A stretch of DNA of 64,000 nucleotides from Thermoguttaceae bacterium (GTDB taxonomy: Bacteria; Planctomycetota; Planctomycetia; Pirellulales; Thermoguttaceae), in contig JAFSMO010000104.1 in assembly GCA_017447865.1 (NCBI GenBank), positions 124,001 through 188,000 on the forward strand, in the 5' to 3' direction. Made by a program: the position numbers and the translations under genes. Shown piece by piece: positions 27,570-35,670 of this stretch. The notes under the pieces are model-generated. The model was not told where the DNA came from and ran no database searches. It saw only the letters and a program-made list of their open reading frames with translations. Numbering within the stretch: position 1 is the first letter of the stretch; each line of letters starts with the position of its first letter.

Positions 27570-27597
27570 TTGACAAAATCCGAATATAGGGTAAAAT
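27570..27597 (+). promoter_or_regulatory. Sigma-70-type promoter for the tRNA-Cys pair
   Basis: TTGACA at 27570-27575 and TAAAAT at 27592-27597 with a 16-bp spacer, 14 bp upstream of the first tRNA. Confidence 0.75.
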
Positions 27598-27611
27598 CCT
27601 TTTCAGATTCA

Positions 27612-27683
27612 GGTGACATAGCCAAGTGGTTTAGGCAGTTGATTGCAAATCAACCTACCCCGGTTCGAGTCCGGGTGTCACCT
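27612..27683 (+). tRNA. tRNA-Cys (GCA), copy 1
   Basis: A 72-nt cloverleaf: acceptor GGTGACA / TGTCACC, D stem GCC/GGC, anticodon arm GTTGA-TTGCAAA-TCAAC with anticodon GCA, T arm CCCGG-TTCGAGT-CCGGG. The discriminator base is U, as expected for Cys tRNA. The 3' CCA is not encoded. Confidence 0.96.
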
Positions 27684-27735
27684 CTTTTTTTTCCTTTACT
27701 TTTTTAAATTTTTCAGAGCCCCCGTCAAATCAAAC

Positions 27736-27807
27736 GGTGACATAGCCAAGTGGTTTAGGCAGTTGATTGCAAATCAACCTACCCCGGTTCGAGTCCGGGT
27801 GTCACCT
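27736..27807 (+). tRNA. tRNA-Cys (GCA), copy 2
   Basis: Identical over all 72 nt to the copy at 27612. The two are 52 bp apart and share the upstream promoter and the downstream terminator, so they look like a tandem duplication in one transcript. Confidence 0.96.
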
Positions 27808-27814
27808 CTTCCAG

Positions 27815-27850
27815 AACTCCTGCGTTCACCGAAACGCGGGAGTTTTTTTA
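27815..27850 (+). terminator. Rho-independent terminator of the tRNA-Cys transcript
   Basis: Stem AACTCC-T-GCGTT / AACGC-G-GGAGTT with one internal mismatch, followed by T7, 8 bp after the second tRNA. Confidence 0.85.
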
Positions 27851-27947
27851 TTGGATCATCAATCGACCAACAAAAAAGCCGCACCTGAAAACCAGGCCGG
27901 CCTTTTGAATCTCTTCTCTATGGATCACGCGGAACGTGAATACCAGA

Positions 27948-28463
27948 TCAGACGGTATGAATGGCGAACTTCACGACGCCCCAAATCTGCAGTTCCGTAC
28001 CTTCTGGAATCGAGATGGACGGATAGTCAGGATTTTCGCTAAGGAGCTCAACTCTCTGACCGCTTTTAGCGAGACGCTTCACGGTGAACTCATTGTTGAT
28101 CACGGCGATCACGATGTCGTTGTTCTCGGGTTCCGAACTTCTGTCAACGATCAGAACGTCGTCAGCGAAAATGCCGGCGCCAATCATGGAATCACCCGTG
28201 GCACGAACGAAGAAGGTCGCGGAGGGATTTTTGATCAGGAAACCGGCTAAATCCAGATCTTCCGCCGGCATATCTTCGATGTTGCCCGGGAAACCGGCCT
28301 GGCACTTGTTCGGATAAAGCGGATAAACATCCCCTTTGCGACGAATGAATTCAACGATCTGTTCCACCATGGAATCCGGAACACGAATCGCTTTTGTCGG
28401 GACTCCAAATTTCCCTGTTCCCTTCGGACGACCGGCACCCTTGCGTTTTCCACCTCTCGGCAT
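27948..28463 (-). CDS. umuD: UmuD-like S24 self-cleaving protein with basic N-terminal extension
   Basis: 171 residues. Residues 54-171 closely resemble E. coli UmuD: CQAGFPG with the predicted cleavage at A56-G57, the nucleophile S92 in ATGDSMIGAGI, the general base K129 in NNEFTVKRL, and WGVVKFAIHTV at the end. RecA filament-induced self-cleavage to the active form is expected. Residues 1-15 (MPRGGKRKGAGRPKG) are an AT-hook-like basic segment followed by a short helix with DSMVEQIVEFIRRKG, longer than in E. coli UmuD. The ATG at 28463 has AAAAGGGG upstream. No umuC follows or precedes it, so its polymerase partner must lie elsewhere. A short LexA-type regulator is the alternative, but no winged helix is present. 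Confidence 0.88.
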   Translation of the reverse strand: MPRGGKRKGAGRPKGTGKFGVPTKAIRVPDSMVEQIVEFIRRKGDVYPLYPNKCQAGFPGNIEDMPAEDLDLAGFLIKNPSATFFVRATGDSMIGAGIFADDVLIVDRSSEPENNDIVIAVINNEFTVKRLAKSGQRVELLSENPDYPSISIPEGTELQIWGVVKFAIHTV

Positions 28464-29097
28464 AGCAAACCCCTTTTCTGTTATTCTATCTTGAAATTAT
28501 AATCGTTCCATCTGAATTTCCCTGAATGACTCACTTGGATGGCCGCGGTACTTGCATCATCGGCGGCTGACTTTGGAAATCTCAAATGGAAATACCTATA
28601 AATTGTCGCAACGAAACAATTAAATTATACCAACGCGTTCCACTTTCAGCCAGGCTTATTCGCCCCTGAAGAAAAGCGGATCGAATGAAATCGCGTGCTG
28701 GACCGATGAACGACCTGCAAAAAAACATCACGTTTCGCCCAACTGAAACTTTTGACGCATTGACGATATTTAACTATAGCAAAATTCAGAATAAAAAAAA
28801 GGGGGGGCAAGGGAAGATTTGATTAAAATTTCCTTTTTTTCAAAAGAAAGAGGCCCTTTCCTTAAAATGTTGGGATTTGGGGAAGAAATTTTTTCCGGAC
28901 TCTCCTTTTTTTGCTAAAGGTACGCGAATCGGTCGGAGGCTTTCTAAAAGCGTACAAAAAGGCCCGATTTCTTAAAAATCTCCAAATATTTCACCTAAAT
29001 TTCCTGTTTTTTCTCCTTGGCCCCTTGTAAAAAATACTTTTTCGGTTACAATAAATAAAAATTTGTGTTTCTCCTCTAACCAAAAGGAATCCAAAAA
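28464..29097. other. AT-rich 634-bp divergent intergenic region
   Basis: I find no gene or RNA here. On the minus strand a TATAAT (28501-28496) lies 33 bp before the umuD ATG, without a good -35. The right end holds the promoter of the DUF362 gene. The middle has homopolymer runs, including A8G7 near 28793-28807, and no repeat that I can relate to other parts of the window. Confidence 0.5.
29025..29052 (+). promoter_or_regulatory. Promoter for the DUF362 gene
   Basis: TTGTAA at 29025-29030 and TACAAT at 29047-29052, 16-bp spacer, 45 bp before the ATG. Confidence 0.55.
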
Positions 29098-30024
29098 ATG
29101 ATGAATCGTCACGAATTCCTGCAGTCCCTCGCCGCCGGAGCCGCCGCAGCCGTTTCCGTGGATGGCGCCTCAACTGTCATGGCTCAGGCCGCCCAAGCTG
29201 GCAAACAGACCGATCTGGTCGTCGCCATGGGAGGCGAACCGGCTGAAATGTTCAACGCCGCCATGAAGAAAATGGGCGGAATTGAACGTTTCGTGAAAAA
29301 AGGCCAGGTCGTCTGCATCAAGCCGAACGCCGCGTGGGACCGTACTCCGGAATGTGCCGCGAACACGAACCCTCAGCTCATCAGCGCTTTGATCAAAGCC
29401 TGCTTCGAGGCCGGCGCGAAAGAAGTCAACGTCGTCGAGCACACGTGCGACAACTGGCGCATGGCTTACAAGAACAGCGGGATCGAAGACGCCGTGATCA
29501 AAGCCGGCGCCAACATGCTCCCGGGTGATGACGAATCGTACTACCGCGAAGTGGAAGTCCCCGGCGCGGTCAAGCTCAAGAAGGCGAAAGTCCTGAAGGC
29601 GATCCTGGACGCGGACGTCTGGTTCAACGTGCCGTGCCTGAAATGCCACGTCGGCGCGCGTATGACTATCGCGATGAAAAACCTCATGGGAATCGTCTGG
29701 GACCGTCGTTTCTTCCACACGAACGACCTGCACCAGTGCATCGCAGATTCGTGCCTGATCCGCCCGCCGGTGCTGAACATCGTGGACGCTTACCGCACGA
29801 TGAAAACCAACGGTCCGAAAGGCCGCTCCGAAGCCGACGCCGTTTTGACCAAGGCGCTGTTCATGAGCACCGACATGGTGGCGGTCGATACCACCGCGAC
29901 GAGATTCTTCAACCGCATCGTCGACATGCCGCTGGATCAGGTTTCTTACCTCGCCATGGGGCAGGAACTTGGCATCGGCACGATGAATATTAAGTCGCTG
30001 AAGGTCGAGCAGGTGAAATTCTGA
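29098..30024 (+). CDS. Exported DUF362 protein
   Basis: 308 residues. AAAGGA precedes the paired ATGs at 29098. Residues 1-30 form an export leader (NRHEFLQSLAAGAAAAVSV, ending VMAQAAQ), lacking the second Arg of a Tat motif. The rest is a DUF362 domain: VCIKPNAAWDRTPECAANTNPQL, AKEVNVVEHTCDNW, DVWFNVPCLKCHVGARMTIAMKNLMG, and LNIVDAYRTMKTNGPKG, then VAVDTTATR. The conserved Lys-Cys-His and CMKN-like segments suggest a metal or cofactor site. The family lacks a firmly established reaction. Unlike many DUF362 proteins it carries no 4Fe-4S ferredoxin domain. Confidence 0.88.
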   Translation: MMNRHEFLQSLAAGAAAAVSVDGASTVMAQAAQAGKQTDLVVAMGGEPAEMFNAAMKKMGGIERFVKKGQVVCIKPNAAWDRTPECAANTNPQLISALIKACFEAGAKEVNVVEHTCDNWRMAYKNSGIEDAVIKAGANMLPGDDESYYREVEVPGAVKLKKAKVLKAILDADVWFNVPCLKCHVGARMTIAMKNLMGIVWDRRFFHTNDLHQCIADSCLIRPPVLNIVDAYRTMKTNGPKGRSEADAVLTKALFMSTDMVAVDTTATRFFNRIVDMPLDQVSYLAMGQELGIGTMNIKSLKVEQVKF

Positions 30025-30032
30025 GATTTTCG

Positions 30033-30068
30033 GGGCGCGGTCAAGCACGATCGCGCCCTTTTTGTTTT
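30033..30068 (+). terminator. Rho-independent terminator
   Basis: Stem GGGCGCG (30033-30039) / CGCGCCC (30052-30058) followed by TTTTTGTTTTT, just after the DUF362 stop. Confidence 0.85.
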
Positions 30069-30094
30069 TAAAGTTTTGAACTGAATTTGATTCC

Positions 30095-31045
30095 ATGCCG
30101 GGAAATACGAATCTGCGCGCCGCTCAACGCCTCGCGAGGGACGAATTCTACACGCAGCGGTCCGACATTGAGCGGGAATTGCGGCATTACGGCCCGCAGT
30201 TTCGCGGAAAGACCGTCCTCTGCAACTGCGACGACCCACGCACGAGCCAGTTCTTCGCGTACTTCCGGGACCATTTTCACGAGCTGGGCCTCAAGCGGCT
30301 TCTGGCGTCATGCGTCTCCAGGCCGGAATTGGACCAAAAGGCGGTTTACGCCCAGTTTGACGGGGAAAAACTCGCGATTCGTCCGCTGAAAGGGAGCGGC
30401 GACTTCCGAAGCGCGGAGTGCCTCGCGATCCTGCGTCAGGCCGACATGGTCGTGACGAACCCGCCGTTTTCGCTCTTCCGCGAGTTTGTTCCCCTGCTCG
30501 AGAGCCACGGGAAAAAGTTTCTGGTCGTCGGGTCGCAAAACGCCATCACCTACCAGGAAATTTTCCCACTGATCCAGAAAAACCGGCTCTGGCTCGGGTT
30601 TGGTTTTCCCTCGGCGGCCGCGCATTTTGTGAATCGGTGTTACACGGACTATGCCGCCTCGACCGACCACCGGGAGGGAATGATCCGCGTGTCGGGCGTG
30701 CAGTGGTTCACCAATCTGGACGTCGAAAAGCGCCGGGAGTTTCTGCCGCTCGTGTGCCGGTACACTCCCCGGAAGTTTCCGAAATACGAGAATTACGACG
30801 CGATCGAAGTGGCGCATACGGCAGAGATCCCGCGCGACTGGCCTGGCGTGATGGGCGTCCCGATCACGTTCCTGACGAAATACAATCCGGATCAGTTCAC
30901 GATTTTGGGCCTCGCGGCCTCGGCAAAGTATCGCCCCGAGCTGGTCGGGATCCCGTTCAAGGGGACGGGAAACGCGAAACCGATCCTGAACGGGAAAATC
31001 ACCTACGCCCGAATTTTCATTCAGCAAAAAAATCCCGGGGAATGA
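30095..31045 (+). CDS. EcoRI-type adenine-specific DNA methyltransferase (orphan)
   Basis: 316 residues, the size of M.EcoRI. The catalytic motif IV is TNPPF (121-125). Other family features are RDEFYTQRSDIERELRHY near 15-32, GKTVLCNCDDPRTSQFFAYF near 38-57, VSGVQWFTNLDVEKR and YDAIEV. It should transfer a methyl group from S-adenosylmethionine to adenine N6 in duplex DNA. No endonuclease gene is adjacent; it stands between a DUF362 gene and leuC, so it is probably a solitary, possibly regulatory methylase. The target site cannot be read from the protein; GAATTC is a guess from the family name only. Confidence 0.88.
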   Translation: MPGNTNLRAAQRLARDEFYTQRSDIERELRHYGPQFRGKTVLCNCDDPRTSQFFAYFRDHFHELGLKRLLASCVSRPELDQKAVYAQFDGEKLAIRPLKGSGDFRSAECLAILRQADMVVTNPPFSLFREFVPLLESHGKKFLVVGSQNAITYQEIFPLIQKNRLWLGFGFPSAAAHFVNRCYTDYAASTDHREGMIRVSGVQWFTNLDVEKRREFLPLVCRYTPRKFPKYENYDAIEVAHTAEIPRDWPGVMGVPITFLTKYNPDQFTILGLAASAKYRPELVGIPFKGTGNAKPILNGKITYARIFIQQKNPGE

Positions 31046-31057
31046 ATTGACCCCGCC

Positions 31058-31085
31058 TTGAAATTTTTTCACAAACGGGTAAAAT
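31058..31085 (+). promoter_or_regulatory. Promoter for leuC
   Basis: TTGAAA at 31058-31063 and TAAAAT at 31080-31085 with a 16-bp spacer, 53 bp before the ATG. Confidence 0.6.
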
Positions 31086-31138
31086 GTAGAAATTCAATCC
31101 AACATTTTTTCCGTTTCATTTAACGAAAGCGAGCCAAA

Positions 31139-32542
31139 ATGAGTACGAAACCTCTGACGATGTTCGAGAAGATCTGGAACCACCACATTGTTCACGCGGA
31201 AGAAGGGAAGCAGACGATCCTGTACATCGACCTGCAGCTCGTTCATGAGGTGACCAGCCCGCAGGCGTTTGAAGGCCTGCGCATGAACCATCGCCAGGTT
31301 CGCCGCACGGACAAAACGTTCGCGGTCCCGGACCATAACGTCCCGACGACCGACCGTTCCCTCCCGATCAAGGACGAGATCGCGAAGAAGCAGATCGACA
31401 CGCTGCGGCAAAACGCGCACGATTTCGGCGTGACGCTTTTCGACGTGGGCGACCCGCGCCAGGGCGTCTGCCACGTGATGGGGCCGGAACAGGGCCTCAC
31501 GCGCCCCGGCATGACGATCGTCTGCGGTGACTCGCACACGGCCACGCACGGCGCCTTCGGCGCACTGGCTTTCGGGATCGGGACCTCCGAGGTCGAGCAC
31601 GTGCTCGCGACCCAGACCCTGCTCCAGTACAAACCCAAGACTCTCGAAGTCCGCGTCAACGGCCAGCTCAAGCCCGGCGTTTCGGCCAAGGACGTGATCC
31701 TCTACATCATCGGGAAAATCGGCGTTTCCGGCGGAACCGGCTACTGCGTCGAGTACACCGGCGAGGCGATCCGTTCTCTGAGCATGGAAGGCCGTATGAC
31801 GCTCTGCAACATGTCGATCGAGATGGGCGCGCGTGCCGGAATGGTCGCCCCGGACGAAACGACTTTCGCGTACCTGAAAGACCGTCCGTACGCTCCGAAA
31901 GGCGCCGATTTTGAAAAGGCCGTGGAATTCTGGAAGTCCTTCGCGTCGGACGAAGGGGCCGAGTACGACCGCGTCGTGGTCCTCGACGCCGCCGACATCA
32001 CGCCGATGGTCACGTGGGGAACCAACCCGGGCCAGGTCATGCCGATCGACGGAACGATCCCCTGCCCGAGCGACTTCACGGACGAGACCGAGCGCAAATC
32101 CTGCGAGGCGGCGCTGGCCTACATGGATTTCAAGGGCGGCGAGAAAATGACGGACATTCCGATCGACTACTGTTTCATCGGTTCCTGCACGAACGGCCGG
32201 ATCGAAGACCTTCGCGCCGCTGCGGAAGCCGCCAAAGGGAAGAAAGTCGCGCCGGGCGTCACCGCGCTGGTCGTCCCAGGGACGGGCCTGGTCAAAGCGC
32301 AGGCCGAGGCGGAAGGCCTCGACAAAATCTTCACGGACGCCGGTTTTGAATGGCGTGAGGCGGGCTGCTCGATGTGTCTGGCGATGAACCCCGACAAACT
32401 GCAGCCGGGTCAGCGCTGCGCGTCCACGTCGAACCGGAACTTCGAAGGGCGCCAGGGCAAAGGCGGACGCACGCATCTGGTCTCCCCCGCGATGGCCGCC
32501 GCCGCGGCGTGCGCCGGTCATTTCGTGGACATTCGCAAGTAG
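31139..32542 (+). CDS. leuC: 3-isopropylmalate dehydratase large subunit
   Basis: 467 residues, bacterial LeuC length. It isomerises 2-isopropylmalate to 3-isopropylmalate in leucine synthesis as a heterodimer with LeuD. Signatures are VTSPQAFEGLR, CGDSHTATHGAFGALAFGIGTSEVEHVLATQTL, and the 4Fe-4S ligands in FIGSCTNGRIEDLR and GCSMCLAMNPD. SNRNFEGRQGKGGRTHLVSP marks the C-terminal region. leuD is not next to it, which is unusual because the two are commonly adjacent; it must lie outside the window. It is followed by a long inverted repeat. Confidence 0.95.
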   Translation: MSTKPLTMFEKIWNHHIVHAEEGKQTILYIDLQLVHEVTSPQAFEGLRMNHRQVRRTDKTFAVPDHNVPTTDRSLPIKDEIAKKQIDTLRQNAHDFGVTLFDVGDPRQGVCHVMGPEQGLTRPGMTIVCGDSHTATHGAFGALAFGIGTSEVEHVLATQTLLQYKPKTLEVRVNGQLKPGVSAKDVILYIIGKIGVSGGTGYCVEYTGEAIRSLSMEGRMTLCNMSIEMGARAGMVAPDETTFAYLKDRPYAPKGADFEKAVEFWKSFASDEGAEYDRVVVLDAADITPMVTWGTNPGQVMPIDGTIPCPSDFTDETERKSCEAALAYMDFKGGEKMTDIPIDYCFIGSCTNGRIEDLRAAAEAAKGKKVAPGVTALVVPGTGLVKAQAEAEGLDKIFTDAGFEWREAGCSMCLAMNPDKLQPGQRCASTSNRNFEGRQGKGGRTHLVSPAMAAAAACAGHFVDIRK

Positions 32543-32556
32543 TTGAAATGATTGCC

Positions 32557-32618
32557 GGATCCAAAAGTTTTTGAGGATGGCGCCCCAAACGGGTCCATTT
32601 TCAAAAACTTTTTGGTCC
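32557..32618. terminator. Long inverted repeat after leuC, probable bidirectional terminator
   Basis: Left arm 32557-32574 (GGATCCAAAAGTTTTTGA) pairs with right arm 32601-32618 (TCAAAAACTTTTTGGTCC) with one small bulge. The loop is 26 nt and contains GGATGGCGCCCC. Runs of T and A inside the arms could serve either strand. Confidence 0.55.
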
Positions 32619-32703
32619 TTGATCGAGTTCGTTTTTCACGGGTCCCGCCTTCTTTTTCTTTTCTTTTTTGCAATAAATTTTCTTTTTCATCCGTTTTCCT
32701 TAT

Positions 32704-33225
32704 ATGAAACGCCGCTCAGCCCAATTTGAAGCCCGCTGGAACGAATGGTTCAAATCGTACCATCGAGCCATTCACGGCTACTTGTATTCCCTGACGCAGA
32801 GCGTCCACCTCGCGGATGATCTGACGCAGGAAACCTTCCTCCGGGTCTGGGAACGGTTCGAATCGTACGAAGAGCGCGGCTCTGCCAAAGCGTTTCTTTT
32901 CCGCGTCGCGACGCACTGCCTGAAGGACTGGTTCCGGCGGCACTCCGAAACCCTCTGCGACGAGGAGACGTGGAACGCCCTGATGAACCGGGAAACCGGC
33001 GAAATGCCGGACGATTTGGCCGAAAAGTCCGAAGAGGCCCAGCGGCTTCACGAGACGATGCGGCTTTTGAGTCCCGTCCAGAGGCAGATTTTGACCATGC
33101 GTTTTTTCGGTCAACTCAAATTTCAGGAAATCGCCGAAAGCCTCGAAATGCCGCTGAACACGGTCCTGAGCCACGCGCGCAGGGGGCTGATCGCTCTGAA
33201 AGAAAAATTTGGGATGAATCCATGA
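32704..33225 (+). CDS. ECF-type RNA polymerase sigma factor
   Basis: 173 residues. Region 2 runs over about 18-75 with HGYLYSLTQSVHLADDLTQETFLRVWERF and AFLFRVATHCLKDWFRR. Region 4 (about 115-170) has LSPVQRQILTMRFFGQLKFQEIAESLEMPLNTVLSHARRG, a standard helix-turn-helix. Length and lack of region 3 mark it as ECF sigma-70. It overlaps the next gene as ATGA, so the membrane protein downstream is its probable anti-sigma factor. Confidence 0.93.
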   Translation: MKRRSAQFEARWNEWFKSYHRAIHGYLYSLTQSVHLADDLTQETFLRVWERFESYEERGSAKAFLFRVATHCLKDWFRRHSETLCDEETWNALMNRETGEMPDDLAEKSEEAQRLHETMRLLSPVQRQILTMRFFGQLKFQEIAESLEMPLNTVLSHARRGLIALKEKFGMNP

Positions 33226-33677
33226 ATGAAAATCCGAATCAAAACCTGAAGATCGACGAAGCGGAAACGCTGGAGCGTGAACTGGCCGCCGCGCCGGAAT
33301 GGGCCGGTTTCGGTCAGGTTCTGGCCGCCGCTCACGAGGCCGTTTACTCGGAACCGGAACGTCCTGAACCATGCAAAATCCCCGCCAAACCCCGTCATTT
33401 GGCGAAATACTGGCCCGTTCTTTCGGTGGCGGCTCTCGTGCTGCTCGCGCTGACGATCGGTCTGTTTTACGGGAACGGCCAGCTCGGAAACCGCTCGGCC
33501 ATCGACGAGTACGACCCGGAACTGGACTGGGAGGAAGGCGAGATGGACCTGGAACTCTTCCACGAGCAACTGGAACGGGTCGCGCTCGATGATTCGTCCG
33601 TGGAACTGGAATACGCCGTTTTATTCGATTCTCTTTCGGAGTGGGATGAGGAATCTTCCGAAGAGGAAATCTTTTGA
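33222..33677 (+). CDS. Single-pass membrane protein, putative anti-sigma factor
   Basis: 151 residues. The ATG at 33222 overlaps the sigma stop codon (ATGA). The N-terminal 70 residues are cytoplasmic and polar. One membrane helix lies at about 72-90 (YWPVLSVAALVLLALTIGLFY). The C-terminal part is strikingly acidic (DEYDPELDWEEGEMDLELF, ending EWDEESSEEEIF). No zinc-binding HxxxCxxC anti-sigma motif is present, so the assignment rests on position and topology. Confidence 0.65.
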   Translation: MNENPNQNLKIDEAETLERELAAAPEWAGFGQVLAAAHEAVYSEPERPEPCKIPAKPRHLAKYWPVLSVAALVLLALTIGLFYGNGQLGNRSAIDEYDPELDWEEGEMDLELFHEQLERVALDDSSVELEYAVLFDSLSEWDEESSEEEIF

Positions 33678-33696
33678 AAAGAAAAAGGAAATCACC

Positions 33697-34392
33697 ATGA
33701 AAAAACTGATATGCTCCGGGATTTTACTTCTCGGAATGACCACCGCTCCGCTTTGGGCCGAGGACGCCATGCAGGCCGAGGCCACGCCGGGACCCGATCA
33801 GCCCGCTGCAACCGAGACGCAGCCCGAGGCCAAACCGGTTGAGGTGAAGCTGGACAAAAATACGCGCGAGGCCATGAAGCAGGAAAAAGCGGCTCAGAAG
33901 CAGGCCGAGAAAGTCGCCCAGAGGCAGCATCAGCAGCAAAAGATGGCTCAAAAAGCCGCCCAGAAGCAGCAAAGGCCGGCGGGCAAACCTGAAATCAAAG
34001 AAAAGGGAAGACCGTTCCGCGGCGATTTCAAGAGCGATTTCGACCAGAGCGCGCTGAAGGGAAACCTCGCGAACGCCTTCAAAAAGTACCCGGAATTCCG
34101 ACAGATCGTCGAGAAGGAATTGGCTTTGGAGGCCCAGTCCCGTGACCTGATGAAAAAGTTCAAGACCGAGAAAGACGCCGGCAAAAAGGCCGAGCTGGAG
34201 AAGCAGCTCCGCGACGTCGTGAGCCAGCATTTCGACGCACGTCAGGCCCGCCGTCTGTTCGAGCTGAAAATCTTCGAAGACCGCATCCAGGAACTCCGCA
34301 AGCAGACCGAAGACCGGAACGGGCTGAAAGAGCGCATCGTGGACAAACGCATGATGGAGCTGATCGGGACCGACGAAGATTTGAGATTCTAA
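33697..34392 (+). CDS. Secreted Lys/Gln-rich helical protein of the sigma operon
   Basis: 231 residues from the ATG at 33697, preceded by AAAAGGAA. Signal peptide 1-21 (ending PLWAED). Residues about 55-95 are Lys/Gln/Ala-rich and coiled-coil-like (EKAAQKQAEKVAQRQHQQQ). The C-terminal region is helical with QHFDARQARRLFELKIFEDR and RIVDKRMMELIG, similar to small periplasmic helical proteins encoded with ECF sigma factors. It lies 19 bp after the putative anti-sigma gene and may be the sensed or effector component. The function is unknown. Confidence 0.65.
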   Translation: MKKLICSGILLLGMTTAPLWAEDAMQAEATPGPDQPAATETQPEAKPVEVKLDKNTREAMKQEKAAQKQAEKVAQRQHQQQKMAQKAAQKQQRPAGKPEIKEKGRPFRGDFKSDFDQSALKGNLANAFKKYPEFRQIVEKELALEAQSRDLMKKFKTEKDAGKKAELEKQLRDVVSQHFDARQARRLFELKIFEDRIQELRKQTEDRNGLKERIVDKRMMELIGTDEDLRF

Positions 34393-34418
34393 GGAAAAAC
34401 CCCAAACGATAAAAAATC

Positions 34419-34453
34419 AGAGCGCAGTCATTTCCGGCCGCGCTCTTTTTTTC
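34419..34453 (+). terminator. Rho-independent terminator of the sigma operon
   Basis: Stem AGAGCGC (34419-34425) / GCGCTCT (34440-34446) followed by T7. Confidence 0.85.
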
Positions 34454-34472
34454 TGCGAAACCCCGCCCGGCT

Positions 34473-35621
34473 TTACTTCTTCAGCCACGGCGGCCTCTCG
34501 AACGTTTCCATCATTTCTTTCGCCTTCGCCATTTCTTCCGGAATATTGATCTTCTGCGGGCAGACCTTCACGCATTTCCCGCACGCCACGCAGTTCGAAG
34601 CGTCTTTCGCCTTCCCGAGCACGTTGCAGTCGGAGAGGAAATTGAACTTTCGGCCCGTCCGCTTGTAATTATTAATGATCGCGAGCATCTTCGGGATCTC
34701 GACCCCTTTCGGGCAGCCGTCGCAGTAACGGCACGCCGTGCACGGGATCGGCGAACTGCCGAGGTACGCGCTGCGGACCTTCGCGAGCACTTCGAGATCC
34801 GCCTCACCAAGCGGCTGGAAATTACTCATGGTCCGAACGTTTTCTTCCACTTGCTCTTTGGCGTTCATCCCACTCAAAACGGTCAGCATGGACGGAAGCA
34901 TGGCGGCAAAACGAAGCCCCCACTCGGCCGGTGTACGTTCGGGATGCGCTTCCCGCAAAACCGCCTCGACCTCCGGCGCGAGATTGCAGAGCGCCCCGCC
35001 ACGCAGCGGTTCCATCGCGATGCAGTATAGACCGCGGCTCCGGATCAGCTCGTACTGACGCTCCGCGTTTTGCAAGTACCAGTCGAGGTAGTTGAGCTGG
35101 ATCTGCACAAACTCCCAGTCCCAGCGTTTCAGCGCGGCCTCGAGGACCTCCGGCGTGTCGTGGAACGAAAAGCCCAGGTGACGGATCCGGCCTTCCTCCT
35201 TCATTTTCCGCAGGAAATCGTAGATCTTGAGGCTTTCGATCCGCTCGAATTTATTGGCCGTCACGTTATGCACGAGGTAAAAATCGAAGTACTCGGTCCG
35301 GCATTTTCCGAGCTGCTCGTGAAAAACCCGCTCCACGTCCTCGGGCGTGTTGACCATCCACGAGGGCATTTTACTCGTCAAATTGTACGACTCTCGCGGG
35401 TACTTGCTCAGTGCGTAACCGGCAAAGAGCTCCGACCTCCCGCCATGGTAACCGTATGCCGTGTCGAAGTAGTTGACGCCGGCGGCGTAAGCCTGATCGA
35501 CGAGCGCCTCGGCCTTGGTAAAGTCGATCTCCATCGTCTCCGGGTTGGTCATCGGCAGACGCATCAGGCCGAACCCGAGGAGAGAGACCAGCGATTCGTT
35601 CCAGGGAGTGCGGTAGTTCAT
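34473..35621 (-). CDS. Aldo/keto reductase with C-terminal 4Fe-4S ferredoxin domain
   Basis: 382 residues from the ATG at 35621, which has AAAGG 8 nt upstream; a longer ORF runs into the interspersed repeat. The N-terminal barrel has the catalytic tetrad D53, Y58 (YFDTAYGYHGG), K84 (LTSKMPSW) and H118 (YLVHNV). The C-terminal region has two Cys clusters, CTACRYCDGCPKGVEIP and CVACGKCVKVCPQKINIPEEM, which should bind iron-sulfur clusters. This domain pair is a known family of predicted aldo/keto reductase-ferredoxin oxidoreductases. The substrate is unknown. Confidence 0.92.
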   Translation of the reverse strand: MNYRTPWNESLVSLLGFGLMRLPMTNPETMEIDFTKAEALVDQAYAAGVNYFDTAYGYHGGRSELFAGYALSKYPRESYNLTSKMPSWMVNTPEDVERVFHEQLGKCRTEYFDFYLVHNVTANKFERIESLKIYDFLRKMKEEGRIRHLGFSFHDTPEVLEAALKRWDWEFVQIQLNYLDWYLQNAERQYELIRSRGLYCIAMEPLRGGALCNLAPEVEAVLREAHPERTPAEWGLRFAAMLPSMLTVLSGMNAKEQVEENVRTMSNFQPLGEADLEVLAKVRSAYLGSSPIPCTACRYCDGCPKGVEIPKMLAIINNYKRTGRKFNFLSDCNVLGKAKDASNCVACGKCVKVCPQKINIPEEMAKAKEMMETFERPPWLKK

Positions 35622-35670
35622 TTTAAAGCCTTTACAAGAAAAGTTTAATGGGGACGACGCTTCCAGCTTT

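Noticed and set aside
27643..28042. Small plus-strand open frames over the tRNA pair
   Set aside because: They translate the two tRNA-Cys genes and the terminator.
28464..29097. Possible UmuC fragment or small RNA next to umuD
   Set aside because: All six frames are short and AT-rich with no polymerase motifs, and no stable structured element was visible by eye.
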